DNA of 64,000 nucleotides from UBA952 sp044361535. GTDB taxonomy: Bacteria > Bacteroidota > Bacteroidia > Flavobacteriales_D > Crocinitomicaceae. The translations under genes were made by a program, and so were the position numbers. Below are positions 9,579 to 18,825 of this stretch, in pieces. The stretch spans positions 124,001-188,000 of the forward strand of contig JBIKIQ010000005.1 in assembly GCA_044361535.1 (NCBI GenBank). The letters run 5' to 3'. Positions within the stretch are counted from its first letter, which is position 1; the number at the start of each line of letters is the position of its first letter. The notes under the pieces are model-generated. The model ran no database searches. It was given only the letters and a program-made list of their open reading frames with translations, and had not been told where the DNA came from.

Positions 9579-9968
9579 TTACGCAATAAACCTCGCAGAA
9601 TTTCTTTTTTCAAGTGAGCAAGATGTTGCAACTATTTTTTTGCGAATGCTGGCAATAATATCATAAAAAATATCTCGAATAAACCACGGAATAATCCATA
9701 AAACGAGGAACAACTGCCATTTTGATTTTAAATAGCGAACAATTTCAATGGCAGCACTTGATTTTCTATAAATTTTTGATCCGTCAAAAAAATACAAGGT
9801 GTTTAACAGGGTCGCATCATATCCTTTTTTCTTTAAAAACTCAACGGCAAATTCACTTTGTAATGAACAGAACATGAGTTTTTCTTCTCGCTCATTTTTG
9901 AGGATGAACTGAACGACATAACTACACAAACCACAATCTCCATCATAAAATACAATAGTATCTTCCAT
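9579..9968 (-). CDS. DCC-family thiol-disulfide oxidoreductase-like protein (DUF393)
   Basis: The 129-residue protein carries the family signature YDGDCGLCSYVVQFIL near the N-terminus, with the CxxC pair and the DxxCxxC setting that name the DCC family. A hydrophobic segment (LFLVLWIIPWFIRDIFYDI) lies in the second half. Members are predicted thioredoxin-like proteins, with biochemical function mostly unknown. The ATG abuts or overlaps the sufS stop by one base, so the two are likely cotranscribed, though a functional link to Fe-S assembly is only a guess. Confidence 0.85.
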   Translation of the reverse strand: MEDTIVFYDGDCGLCSYVVQFILKNEREEKLMFCSLQSEFAVEFLKKKGYDATLLNTLYFFDGSKIYRKSSAAIEIVRYLKSKWQLFLVLWIIPWFIRDIFYDIIASIRKKIVATSCSLEKRNSARFIA

Positions 9969-11194
9969 TATCTTAACATAGAAACCGAGCGCTCAAGTGC
10001 TGTAACAAAAAGATCTATTTCTTCTAATGTATTATACATGGCAAAAGACGCTCGTATTGTCCCTGGAATTTGGAAGTAATCCATGAGTGGCTGGGTACAA
10101 TGATGCCCTGTTCGAACTGCGATTCCTTGCTTATCGAGTAAGGTTCCCGCATCAAATGGATGAATGCCATCGATAACAAAAGAAACCACACTTGCTTTGT
10201 TCTCCGCCGTTCCAATGATTTTTAACCCATCAATTTGCGTTAGTTTTTCTTCTGCGTACTTAAGTAATGCATGTTCGTAATTCATTACAGCTTCAATATC
10301 CAGTTCGCTCAAGAATTCAAAAGCTTTACCTAGTGCAATTCCACCTGAAATATGCGGTGTTCCAGCTTCAAATTTATGGGGCAACTCGTTATAGGTTGTT
10401 TTTTCAAAAGTTACCTTGGAAATCATATCTCCTCCACCTTGATAGGGAGGGATTGCCTCCAAAACTTCCTTTTTACCATATAAAATCCCAACGCCCGTAG
10501 GTCCAAAAACTTTATGTCCTGAAAAAGCGAAGAAATCACAATCTAATTCCTGAACATTGATCTGAAAATGTTGAATGCTTTGAGCTCCGTCTAAGAGCAC
10601 TTTCGCCCCCACAGAATGTGCCTTTTCGATTAAGTAGTTTACTGGGTTTATTGTTCCGAGCGTGTTAGATACATGCGTAATTGAAAGTAATTTCGTTTTT
10701 TCTGTCAGTAGACTTTCAAACGCTTCTAGGTTTAATTCTCCATTATCATGAATTGGAATTACTTTTAGAACAAGTCCTTTTCGTTCGCACAACATTTGCC
10801 AAGGAACGATATTGGAATGATGCTCCATGTAGGATATCAGAATTTCATCTCCTTTTTGCAAGGTTTCCCCAAAGGATGAAGCTACTAAATTAATAGAGTC
10901 CGTTGTTCCTTTTGTAAACAGTACCTCGCATGATTCTTTTGCATGAATGTATTGTTGAATTGTTTCTCGGGCTTGCTCGTATTTGGTGGTAGCTTCTTGA
11001 CTTAAAAAATGTACTCCCCGATGAATATTGGCATTCTCGAAGGAATAATACGTATTTATTTCATCAATAACACATTGTGGTTTTTGAGAAGTAGCACCAT
11101 TGTCAAAATAAACCAATTTTTTTCCGTTAACGGAGCGCTCAAGAATAGGGAATTGAGCACGTATTTTGTCGATTGAAAAATTCAAATCTTTCAT
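9968..11194 (-). CDS. sufS: Cysteine desulfurase SufS
   Basis: The 408-residue PLP enzyme removes sulfur from cysteine for Fe-S cluster assembly. It contains the fold-I aminotransferase features of the SufS type: YFDNGATSQKP, EHHSNIVPWQM, DGAQSIQH, the PLP lysine in FSGHKVFGPTGVG (Lys228) and the catalytic Cys366 in RTGHHCTQPLM. The length matches group II desulfurases. The other suf genes are not in the window, so it is separated from sufBCD or at the end of another cluster. It is followed by the DCC gene with a one-base overlap. Confidence 0.95.
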   Translation of the reverse strand: MKDLNFSIDKIRAQFPILERSVNGKKLVYFDNGATSQKPQCVIDEINTYYSFENANIHRGVHFLSQEATTKYEQARETIQQYIHAKESCEVLFTKGTTDSINLVASSFGETLQKGDEILISYMEHHSNIVPWQMLCERKGLVLKVIPIHDNGELNLEAFESLLTEKTKLLSITHVSNTLGTINPVNYLIEKAHSVGAKVLLDGAQSIQHFQINVQELDCDFFAFSGHKVFGPTGVGILYGKKEVLEAIPPYQGGGDMISKVTFEKTTYNELPHKFEAGTPHISGGIALGKAFEFLSELDIEAVMNYEHALLKYAEEKLTQIDGLKIIGTAENKASVVSFVIDGIHPFDAGTLLDKQGIAVRTGHHCTQPLMDYFQIPGTIRASFAMYNTLEEIDLFVTALERSVSMLR

Positions 11195-11220
11195 AGTACA
11201 AAAGTACGAATCTTTCTTCT

Positions 11221-12147
11221 TTAATAGGAAACTAAAACTTGATAAGTGGCATCAATAACTTTGGCCATTCTTGCAAAATCTAATGTTTCCATGGTGTCGG
11301 TTTCTTTGTGGTAATTTTTGTTTCGATAAAAAGAGGTGTCTGTTATCATTAACGCATCAATACCTATGTTCCAGTAATTCAAATGATCAGAAAAATCGAT
11401 GCCCGGAAGTGACCGTGGTGCAGCAAATTTTTTAGCAGTAACTTGTTTCGTTTTTTTATATTTCTTGATAAACTGCTTGACAAATTTACCAGCTGTGTTT
11501 TTTCGAACAAGGGTTATGTAATTTCCTTTTCCGCAATAATACCACTTTAAAATTCCCAATGGATATTCTTGCGAATTTTTCTTATCCGAAAAATAGCCGA
11601 TCATTTCCAAACTTATCATACCCAAAACTTGATCCTTTAATGGTTCAATAGATTTTGCGTGTATGGCACTCCCCATGTAATCTGTACGGAAAAATGGTGG
11701 TTCTTCAAGTGTATACGCAACTAACTCAATTCGATTTTTTAGTTCTTTTCCCTTCAGCATTCGACTTAACTCTAATAAACCAACAGTTCCACTGGCATTG
11801 TCATCAGCCCCTTCTTGATTTCCGCAAACATCATAATGAGCTCCAACTATTATCCGTTTTTCATTTTTACTTCCGAAAACTGCTATTACATTGCGATAGG
11901 TTGTTCCATTTGCCCTATAGGTTTGGTAATAAACTGAATCGGCCGATTTCTCAAATTCACGATAGATATAAGCTGCCACAGAATCAAGCACATCAGGATT
12001 TGCAAAATGACGCGCCTTTTCTCGTTTTGTGATAGTCGTGAGATGTTGCTTTAGGAAAGAAGTATCACATTTTTCTTGCGATAAAATAGTTGACACTTGA
12101 AAAAGTATGCATAGAAAGATAAGCGCTTTTATTTTGAGTAAGTTCAT
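11221..12147 (-). CDS. M28-family zinc metallopeptidase, secreted
   Basis: From the ATG at 12147 the protein has 308 residues with a signal peptide (MNLLKIKALIFLCILFQ... ending ILSQ). An in-frame ATG at 12183 would run into the upstream parE gene and is rejected. Zinc-ligand motifs of M28 aminopeptidases are visible: VGAHYDVCG (His, Asp), GADDNASGTVGLLEL (Asp) and YTLEEPPFF (catalytic Glu and ligand Glu), with later GIDFSDHLNYW and the final KETDTMETLDF. It probably trims peptides in the periplasm or outside the cell. It lies just downstream of the ParDE pair and upstream of sufS. Confidence 0.85.
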   Translation of the reverse strand: MNLLKIKALIFLCILFQVSTILSQEKCDTSFLKQHLTTITKREKARHFANPDVLDSVAAYIYREFEKSADSVYYQTYRANGTTYRNVIAVFGSKNEKRIIVGAHYDVCGNQEGADDNASGTVGLLELSRMLKGKELKNRIELVAYTLEEPPFFRTDYMGSAIHAKSIEPLKDQVLGMISLEMIGYFSDKKNSQEYPLGILKWYYCGKGNYITLVRKNTAGKFVKQFIKKYKKTKQVTAKKFAAPRSLPGIDFSDHLNYWNIGIDALMITDTSFYRNKNYHKETDTMETLDFARMAKVIDATYQVLVSY

Positions 12148-12170
12148 GTTTTTAAATTTTTTCGGCTCAG

Positions 12171-12473
12171 TTAATTTAACCAATCATCTATATTTACACT
12201 TTGATGTAAAATCCTTATTATTTCTAATTTTTGCTGATTTTCAATCTTATAAAAAACAAGGTGGGACTTTACAAACGAAACCCTGTATCCCGATCTAATT
12301 TGTTCAGCAGATTTTCCAGTGTTGTAGTTTGATCTTAGGAATTCAAATTCATCTATTATGAGTTTATAATACCTGTCTGCTTGTTCTTTTGACCATTTTT
12401 CAAGTGTGAAAAGCCAAATTTTTTCAAGATCCTGAAATGCTTCCGAACTGATTTTAATCTCCAGTTTTTTCAT
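12171..12473 (-). CDS. parE: ParE/RelE-family toxin
   Basis: A 100-residue protein of the ParE/RelE fold: an N-terminal strand (LEIKISSEAFQDLEKIW), two helices with repeated charged residues, then GKSAEQIRSGYRVSFVKSHLVFYKIE and IIRILHQSVNIDDWL, the classic closing strands of ParE toxins. ParE relatives inhibit gyrase, while RelE relatives cleave mRNA; the sequence resembles ParE more closely. The antitoxin gene lies 14 bp upstream in the expected antitoxin-first order. Confidence 0.9.
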   Translation of the reverse strand: MKKLEIKISSEAFQDLEKIWLFTLEKWSKEQADRYYKLIIDEFEFLRSNYNTGKSAEQIRSGYRVSFVKSHLVFYKIENQQKLEIIRILHQSVNIDDWLN

Positions 12474-12487
12474 TTATAACCTTGTTC

Positions 12488-12736
12488 TTACTCTTTAGAG
12501 TATTTCTTATGAAGTGATTTTAAATGTTCTTCAGGATTAAAATCTTCAACCCAACCACTTTCCTCACCAACGATTAGGGCATTTCGTATTTCATTCAATT
12601 TTCTTTCTTCGCTTTCAAGTAAACGCAGCGCTGTTCGAATGACTTCACTTACAGAACCATATCGACCGGATTTTATTTCATTATTGATAAATTGCTCAAA
12701 ATGATTTCCTAATGAAATTGATGTGTTTTTGCCCAT
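12488..12736 (-). CDS. parD: ParD-family antitoxin
   Basis: An 82-residue ribbon-helix-helix protein: KNTSISLGNHFEQFINNEI, then GRYGSVSEVIRTALRLLE, the DNA-binding and dimerisation part, and a charged tail that would wrap the toxin (GWVEDFNPEEHLKSLHKKY). It neutralises the toxin and normally represses its own operon. It precedes parE by 14 bp. The TA pair sits between housekeeping genes with no phage or transposon signs nearby. Confidence 0.92.
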   Translation of the reverse strand: MGKNTSISLGNHFEQFINNEIKSGRYGSVSEVIRTALRLLESEERKLNEIRNALIVGEESGWVEDFNPEEHLKSLHKKYSKE

Positions 12737-12830
12737 AAATTTTATTTAAAAAATTAAATATACCAAAAATTGGTAACACATGAAAATGAAATAGCTTTCA
12801 ATTAATCACTTTTAAATTCATCAAAACAAA

Positions 12831-12853
12831 AAAGTCGCCTCGAGGACGACTTT
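12831..12853 (-). terminator. Rho-independent terminator of aconitase
   Basis: AAAGTCG and CGACTTT form a stem around an inner TCC/GGA-type pairing, and on the minus strand it runs into a T tract. It lies 25 bp past the aconitase stop. Confidence 0.75.
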
Positions 12854-12877
12854 CCATTTAATTATTTAAATGCATGA

Positions 12878-15142
12878 TTAAGCTTGAGCCAACTTAATTA
12901 AATTAAGTGCAGAACCTGCTTTGAACCATTCAATCTGTTGGTCATTATACGTATGATTTAATTCAATGGAGTCTTTAGAACCATTCTCGTGACAAATTTC
13001 TAATGTCAAGGTTTTACCAGGAGCAAAATCAACTAAATCAACAAAATTAAAGGTATCGTTTTCCTGAATTTTGTCGTAGTCTGCTTCTACTTTAAATGTC
13101 AACCCAAGCATTCCTTGTTTCTTCAAGTTTGTCTCGTGAATTCTGGCAAAAGATTTAACAATAACTGCTCTTACACCCAAGTGACGCGGTTCCATAGCTG
13201 CATGTTCTCTCGATGAACCTTCACCGTAGTTGTGATCTCCAACAACGATTGTTGCAATTCCAGCCGCTTTATACGCTCTTTGCACCGCTGGTACTTCTCC
13301 GTACTCGCCAGTCAATTGATTTTTAACATTATTCGCTTTGCCGTTAAATGCATTTTCTGCACCTATCAATAAGTTATTTGAAATATTGTCCAAGTGTCCT
13401 CTGTATTTCAACCAAGGACCGGCCATAGAAATATGATCCGTTGTGCATTTCCCCTTTACTTTAATCAAAAGTCGAGCGTTTTCTATATTATTTCCGTCCC
13501 ACAATGGGAAGTTTTCCAAAAGTTGAAGTCTCGAAGAATTAGGATCAACTGCCACTTGAACATTACTTCCGTCTTCTGCAGGAGCTTGATAGCCATTGTC
13601 CTCTACAGCAAAACCTTTGGTTGGTAACTCATCTCCAAAAGGGGCATTCAATTTAACTTGTTCTCCTTTAGAATTTGTTAATGTATCCGTAATTGGGTTA
13701 AATCCAAGATCACCTGATATTGCCAATGCAGCAACCATCTCTGGAGAAGTTACGAACGCATGGGTGTTTGGATTCCCATCTGCTCTTTTAGAAAAGTTTC
13801 TATTAAAAGAGTGAACGATTGTATTTTTTTCTTGTTTTTCAGCGCCTTCACGATCCCATTGACCTATACATGGGCCACAAGCGTTTGTAAAGATTTTAGT
13901 TCCCATTTTCTCAAATGAATCTAAAATCCCATCTCTATCTGCTGTGTAGCGAACTTGTTCAGAACCTGGATTAATTCCAAACTCCGCTTTAGGCTCAATT
14001 CCTTGTTCAACAGCTTGTTGTACAATTGAAGCTGCACGAGCCAAATCCTCGTATGAAGAGTTTGTACAAGAACCAATTAATCCCCATTCAACTTTTGTTG
14101 GCCAACCGTTTGCCTCGGCTTCAGCACGCATTTTAGAAACTGGGGTACCTCTGTCTGGGGTAAATGGACCATTTACATGTGGCTCTAATTCACTTAAGTT
14201 GATTTCAATTAACTCGTCGAAATAAGATTGTGGATCAGCATATACCTCTGAATCACCCGTTAAATGTTCCGCAATTGCATCAGCAGCTTGAACCACTTCC
14301 TCTCTTCCTGTAGCTTTCAAATATCTTCTCATGGATTCATCGTACCCAAATGTTGAAGTTGTAGCGCCGATTTCAGCTCCCATATTACAAATGGTTCCTT
14401 TACCTGTGCATGACAAAGAGATTGCTCCTTCTCCAAAGTATTCAACTATTGCTCCTGTACCACCTTTCACAGTAAGAATATCAGCTACTTTAAGTATTAC
14501 GTCTTTGGCTGAAGTCCAACCATTTAATTTTCCAGTTAATTTAACACCGATCAATTTTGGAAACTTTAATTCCCAAGCCATTCCAGCCATAACATCTACA
14601 GCATCAGCTCCACCAACACCAATTGCTACCATTCCAAGACCACCTGCATTTACAGTGTGTGAATCGGTTCCGATCATCATTCCACCTGGGAACGCATAAT
14701 TTTCTAATACAACTTGGTGAATAATACCAGCTCCGGGTTTCCAAAAACCAATTCCATATTTATTTGAAATTGAAGAAAGGAAATTGAAAACTTCGTTATT
14801 TTGATTTAAAGATTCTTGAAGGTCTTTGCTCGCACCAACTTTTGCTTGAATTAAGTGATCAGCGTGAACCGTTGAAGGAACAGCTACTTTTTTCTTTCCT
14901 GCTTGCATAAATTGAAGCAAAGCCATTTGAGCGGTAGCATCTTGCATAGCCACTCGATCCGGTGCAAAATCAACGTAAGATTTCCCTCTTTCGCATGCTG
15001 ATGTTGCATTTCCATCCCACAAGTGAGCGTATAATATTTTTTCAGAAAGTGTAAGTGGTTTACCAACTACTTTTCTAGCTGCAGCAATGCGTTCAGGGTA
15101 TTTAGCATATACCGCTTTAATCATGTCCAAATCAAAAACCAT
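12878..15142 (-). CDS. acn: Aconitate hydratase (mitochondrial-type)
   Basis: Aconitase interconverts citrate and isocitrate in the TCA cycle through a [4Fe-4S] cluster. At 754 residues it matches the mitochondrial-type enzyme common in Bacteroidota. Cluster cysteines are in GLIGSCTNSSYED and NACGPCIGQWDR. Substrate-binding stretches include GTDSHTVNAGGLGM and, in the swivel domain, VVGDHNYGEGSSREHAAMEPR. The gene is monocistronic, with a promoter-like TAAATTTG about 34 bp upstream and a strong terminator downstream. It complements the fumC gene in this window. Confidence 0.96.
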   Translation of the reverse strand: MVFDLDMIKAVYAKYPERIAAARKVVGKPLTLSEKILYAHLWDGNATSACERGKSYVDFAPDRVAMQDATAQMALLQFMQAGKKKVAVPSTVHADHLIQAKVGASKDLQESLNQNNEVFNFLSSISNKYGIGFWKPGAGIIHQVVLENYAFPGGMMIGTDSHTVNAGGLGMVAIGVGGADAVDVMAGMAWELKFPKLIGVKLTGKLNGWTSAKDVILKVADILTVKGGTGAIVEYFGEGAISLSCTGKGTICNMGAEIGATTSTFGYDESMRRYLKATGREEVVQAADAIAEHLTGDSEVYADPQSYFDELIEINLSELEPHVNGPFTPDRGTPVSKMRAEAEANGWPTKVEWGLIGSCTNSSYEDLARAASIVQQAVEQGIEPKAEFGINPGSEQVRYTADRDGILDSFEKMGTKIFTNACGPCIGQWDREGAEKQEKNTIVHSFNRNFSKRADGNPNTHAFVTSPEMVAALAISGDLGFNPITDTLTNSKGEQVKLNAPFGDELPTKGFAVEDNGYQAPAEDGSNVQVAVDPNSSRLQLLENFPLWDGNNIENARLLIKVKGKCTTDHISMAGPWLKYRGHLDNISNNLLIGAENAFNGKANNVKNQLTGEYGEVPAVQRAYKAAGIATIVVGDHNYGEGSSREHAAMEPRHLGVRAVIVKSFARIHETNLKKQGMLGLTFKVEADYDKIQENDTFNFVDLVDFAPGKTLTLEICHENGSKDSIELNHTYNDQQIEWFKAGSALNLIKLAQA

Positions 15143-15175
15143 AGTTAAATCTTTTGTGTGTTATTTTATCGTACG

Positions 15176-15183
15176 CAAATTTA
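15176..15183 (-). promoter_or_regulatory. -7 promoter element of aconitase (TAAATTTG)
   Basis: This matches TAnnTTTG on the minus strand and lies 34 bp before the aconitase ATG at 15142. No -33 TTG is obvious. Confidence 0.5.
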
Positions 15184-15221
15184 CAAAAAAGCTTTTTTAA
15201 ATCATTCATAAAATTCAGTCA

Positions 15222-18032
15222 TCAACAGAATTGACAGTATTTATTATCTGTACTATGCTCAATCAATTGTTCACTATCGTATAATTCGGTCATTAATTGT
15301 TGAATTAGTTCAGGCAGAAGGTTTATAATTTCAGAGAGTGTTAAGTTTTCTGAATTTAACTTAAATAGCCCTTCCTGAATATTTACAAGGGAATAAATTG
15401 CGGTGTCATTTGGTAAAAAGCCAAATTTCTTTTCAAATAATAAGCCATAAAAAGCTAACTGAAGAGCGTGTTTGCAGTCTAAAAACGATTTTTTTACATC
15501 TCCTTTTTTATCCAATTTGAAAAGAACGTGCTCCTCTTTTACATATCCTGATTTGTAGTCAATCACTCTCATTTTATCGTTCTCTCCATCAATACGATCA
15601 ATATATCCTTGTAGTAAAATAGTAAGTTTTTCATTGCCGATTTCAATATCAACCTCGGCCGTCATATAACTTTCTAGTTGATAAATATATCGCTCAATTC
15701 CTTGTTCGATTTCTTGTTTCTCTTTTTCTAAAATCTTTTTGGTCAATTCCAATGACATTTTGTAGCTCAATAAGTTTTTTCCTGTTTCAAATGCTTTTTT
15801 ATTGTTGCCAAAATGCGTCATAAATTGTTCAAACATTAATCCTTCATAGTCATCCAGCATTTTGTTTATATCAGCAACTTGAAGTATTTTTTTTTCTTTG
15901 CGAAGTGGTTTTCCCTGTTTGTCAAATAAGGCATACGGAGTAAATAGTTGCTCAAGAACAGAGTGAATGAATGTTCCAAAGGTATTTGATTCTATTTCTT
16001 CTTCTAAGCTTTCTTCCTCGCCAAATTCCAAAAGATAGCGATAGTAAAAATCTTTGGGACATTTCATGTATTTGTTCAATGCAGAAGCCGACAGTGGTTT
16101 TTTTAAAAATTCGTCTAATCGCTTGAAATAATGTTCATCCTTAACTATTTCATCTGTCATTTCAACGCTATCATCCTCAGGAATATGATAGTTCTTTTTT
16201 GTGATGGAAATATTTTTATTGTGACGTTGCAGTTCCATTTCCAGTTGTATGATGTATCTACTTGGTTCAGCTCCTCCAATCGATTCTCCAGTAGATGAAT
16301 AGGTAATAAAGAGTTGCTTGGAATGATGTAAAAGTCGGTAAAAATGATGTGCAAATAACCCTTGTTTGTCCCGCGGAAGCGGCAGTCCCAAGTATTTTCT
16401 TAAATCCATTGGGATAAACGTGTCAATGATATTGGTTGGGGGAAGATTTCCTTCATTCATTCCTAAAATGAGAATGCGTTCAAAATCAAGCAATCTCGTT
16501 TCGAGCAATCCCATGATTTGAAGTCCATCAACCGGATTTCCATGATAAGCTATGCTTTTTTTGAAGGCATGATTTTTAAACAAAAGTCCGAAGCTTTTTA
16601 AATTCATAGCAGGTAATCCTTCTTGAGAAATATTTTCTATTTCAATTAAAGAGGAATCAAAATGCTGAACAACAGCTCGTTCAAATAAGTGCTTGTCTGA
16701 TAATGTTTCAAAAATTGCTTGATTGGCATTTCGAATATTTTTAATCCCCGCAGACCATTGATCGTTCCAAGATGCTGAAATTAGATTTAACAGTGATATA
16801 AGGCGCTCAGAAAGGTCCAAATTATCAATGCGTTGAACGATTTTATTATATTTCTTTGAATTTTGCTCTAGCTCCGACATTTGTTTCTTTTCATTTTTAT
16901 CAGAACCAGACTGAACAAACGGATGATTGAGAAATTGCTCAAGGTCACCGAAGTAAATTACCTCTTCTCCAAATCTTTTTTTGTTTTCTTGGATTCTAAA
17001 AATAAGGTCAACCCACGTTTTTACCGGTGTAAATTTGAGTGGCAACCCTAGCGTTATATTTGCTTTTTCAACGGATTTTGGAATATTTCTAAGCATAGGA
17101 ACAATCAAAGCTTCATCAGCAAGTAAGACCAAGGTATCATTTAATTGTTCCTTTGATAATTTCGATAATTCCGTTGCCGCAACTTTTACTTGACCTGTAT
17201 ATTGAGCACAATCAACTAGGGTAATTTCTTTTGATGAGGTAGTCAATGTGTTTTCCGTAAAACTCAATTCTTTGACATCTAATTCTTGGATTAACTTGCG
17301 AAGGAATGAACCTGCCTCGTGAATGTTCTCTGATAAATAATAGGTATCCGCATCTATCAGAATTTCGGCGTTGTGGAAATTTTTCAGGTATTTCATGATT
17401 TCCATTTCTGATTTTGAGAGTGCATTGAATCCCGCAAAAAGATATTGAATGTTTTCATTTTCACTTGTATGATCAAGTAGGGCAATATTATCTGCTACCC
17501 ATCGATAGGCTCTTCCTGAATAGGTTCTGTTTTTTGAAAGTAGCTTTTCGTTTAAACGCTGGTAATAATCAGGTAATTTTTCCCAAAAAGCCATGAATTT
17601 TTGCTGACTTATTGAAAGTTCCTCCGGATCTACATTCCAACTTTCTAATTCACGAATATCTTTCAAGTTTCGAAAAACTTCTGAATGGTCCAATAAATAG
17701 CGATCAATTTCATCAAAATCTTGTAGGAGGGTTTGTCCCCAAATCATAAATTGGTCAAAGGACAATTCTCCCTGTTCGATTGGATTTGTTTCTTGAATAC
17801 GGTATAATTCAATGAGCAAACGCGTTTTATCCAAAATTGTTAAAGGGCAAATTGATCTAATCCAAGAGTCTATGGAAACAATTTTTGGAGAAAAAATCGG
17901 CTTGCCGTATTCTTCGTATAATGATTTGTAAATGAATTTAATAGCGCGTTCATTTGGAACAATAATTACTAGTGACTCCAAAGAATAATCATTTGTTTTA
18001 ATGAATTTCGCAAGTTTATTCGTAAATTTCAT
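15222..18032 (-). CDS. AddB-like PD-(D/E)XK exonuclease/helicase subunit
   Basis: This 936-residue protein has the layout of an AddB/Cas4-type exonuclease subunit. The N-terminal two thirds resemble an inactive helicase (start VIVPNERAIKFIYKSL; ILILGMNEGNLPPTN; LFITYSS). The C-terminal third is a RecB-type nuclease: ASALNKYMKCPKDFYYRYLL, FGTFIHSVLEQLF, then MRVIDYKSGYVK with the catalytic Asp and Lys, and LQLAFYGLLF. AddB enzymes hold a [4Fe-4S] cluster through one early and three late cysteines; here the early Cys and a terminal CQFC are present but the protein ends there, so the fourth ligand is missing. It would process double-strand breaks with a UvrD-type partner (AddA), which is not in the window. 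Confidence 0.85.
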   Translation of the reverse strand: MKFTNKLAKFIKTNDYSLESLVIIVPNERAIKFIYKSLYEEYGKPIFSPKIVSIDSWIRSICPLTILDKTRLLIELYRIQETNPIEQGELSFDQFMIWGQTLLQDFDEIDRYLLDHSEVFRNLKDIRELESWNVDPEELSISQQKFMAFWEKLPDYYQRLNEKLLSKNRTYSGRAYRWVADNIALLDHTSENENIQYLFAGFNALSKSEMEIMKYLKNFHNAEILIDADTYYLSENIHEAGSFLRKLIQELDVKELSFTENTLTTSSKEITLVDCAQYTGQVKVAATELSKLSKEQLNDTLVLLADEALIVPMLRNIPKSVEKANITLGLPLKFTPVKTWVDLIFRIQENKKRFGEEVIYFGDLEQFLNHPFVQSGSDKNEKKQMSELEQNSKKYNKIVQRIDNLDLSERLISLLNLISASWNDQWSAGIKNIRNANQAIFETLSDKHLFERAVVQHFDSSLIEIENISQEGLPAMNLKSFGLLFKNHAFKKSIAYHGNPVDGLQIMGLLETRLLDFERILILGMNEGNLPPTNIIDTFIPMDLRKYLGLPLPRDKQGLFAHHFYRLLHHSKQLFITYSSTGESIGGAEPSRYIIQLEMELQRHNKNISITKKNYHIPEDDSVEMTDEIVKDEHYFKRLDEFLKKPLSASALNKYMKCPKDFYYRYLLEFGEEESLEEEIESNTFGTFIHSVLEQLFTPYALFDKQGKPLRKEKKILQVADINKMLDDYEGLMFEQFMTHFGNNKKAFETGKNLLSYKMSLELTKKILEKEKQEIEQGIERYIYQLESYMTAEVDIEIGNEKLTILLQGYIDRIDGENDKMRVIDYKSGYVKEEHVLFKLDKKGDVKKSFLDCKHALQLAFYGLLFEKKFGFLPNDTAIYSLVNIQEGLFKLNSENLTLSEIINLLPELIQQLMTELYDSEQLIEHSTDNKYCQFC

Positions 18033-18076
18033 GCTTTGAAATTAAGCAATTTATCGGTTGATGGGGTTCACAGAGT

Positions 18077-18760
18077 ATGAGAAAAGGTAAAAAAAATTAC
18101 ATAAAATGTATAAAGTTTGGGTTGGTTTTCTCATCAATCTTGTTTTACAGTTCCTATTCTTCTTGTCAAGCACTCAATTATTTTCTATTAAAAGAAGCTT
18201 ATGTGCATGAGGGCGGCTCATACGTATTGAGCAGTACAGGAACACCCGAAGATTTGATACATAATTCGGATACAATTCTTGCTAAAAGTCAGTCGGGTAC
18301 ATACTGTTCTGGTTATACATTCTACTTGCTTTTTAACGCGTTGAAAGAAAATGGTTGGATTGAGCGGTATACGAAATCAGATTTAAAAAGAATGCAGAAA
18401 GAGTGGTACGGAAATACGAAAGCAGCATTTGAAACGCAATGTTTGTATGTCTTGGAAAAGGAAAAGCTAGGTCGAAAAGTAGAGTGGGAGGAAGCTGAGC
18501 CTGGTGATTTTGTACAGTTTTGGAGAAATAATAAGTCGGGACATTCTGTGCTGTTTTTAGGGTGGGAACGAGATTCAGTGGGCGTAATTAATGGGATTAA
18601 ATACAGAAGTTCACAAACAAAAACGGATGGAATAGGGGATCGTGTAGAATCGATTGGTGGTGGTCCCAAAGAAATAAATAGATGGCGTTTGTACGTCGTA
18701 CGTTTGGAGAAAAAAGAAGAATCCGAGTCTGAAAATCCATTTGCAGATCAAAAAAACTAA
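18077..18760 (+). CDS. Secreted NlpC/P60- or CHAP-like cysteine hydrolase
   Basis: A 227-residue exported protein whose N-terminus (positive patch, then FGLVFSSILFYSSYSSCQ) suits a signal peptide, perhaps with lipid attachment at the Cys. Downstream SGTYCSGYTFYLLFNAL places a likely nucleophilic Cys at the head of a helix, and PGDFVQFWRNNKSGHSVLFLGW holds the expected His. That Cys-helix / GD-x(n)-H arrangement is typical of NlpC/P60 and CHAP hydrolases, which cut peptidoglycan peptides. The exact family is uncertain because similarity is limited to the motifs. It is divergent from the AddB-like gene. Confidence 0.6.
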   Translation: MRKGKKNYIKCIKFGLVFSSILFYSSYSSCQALNYFLLKEAYVHEGGSYVLSSTGTPEDLIHNSDTILAKSQSGTYCSGYTFYLLFNALKENGWIERYTKSDLKRMQKEWYGNTKAAFETQCLYVLEKEKLGRKVEWEEAEPGDFVQFWRNNKSGHSVLFLGWERDSVGVINGIKYRSSQTKTDGIGDRVESIGGGPKEINRWRLYVVRLEKKEESESENPFADQKN

Positions 18761-18825
18761 AAAATTGCTTCTTTGAACATTCCTTACATTGATAAATCTG
18801 CTTAATTTAGCACTTTAAACGATTC

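Noticed and set aside
12148..12183. An upstream ATG for the M28 peptidase
   Set aside because: It would extend into parE and put extra residues before a clear signal peptide, so the ATG at 12147 is preferred.
12171..12736. Prophage or island around the ParDE pair
   Set aside because: Flanking genes are housekeeping or peptidase genes with no integrase, repeats or composition change.
14331..14699. A 122-codon frame opposite aconitase
   Set aside because: It is antisense to a strongly conserved enzyme and has the Pro/Ile-rich composition typical of a shadow frame.
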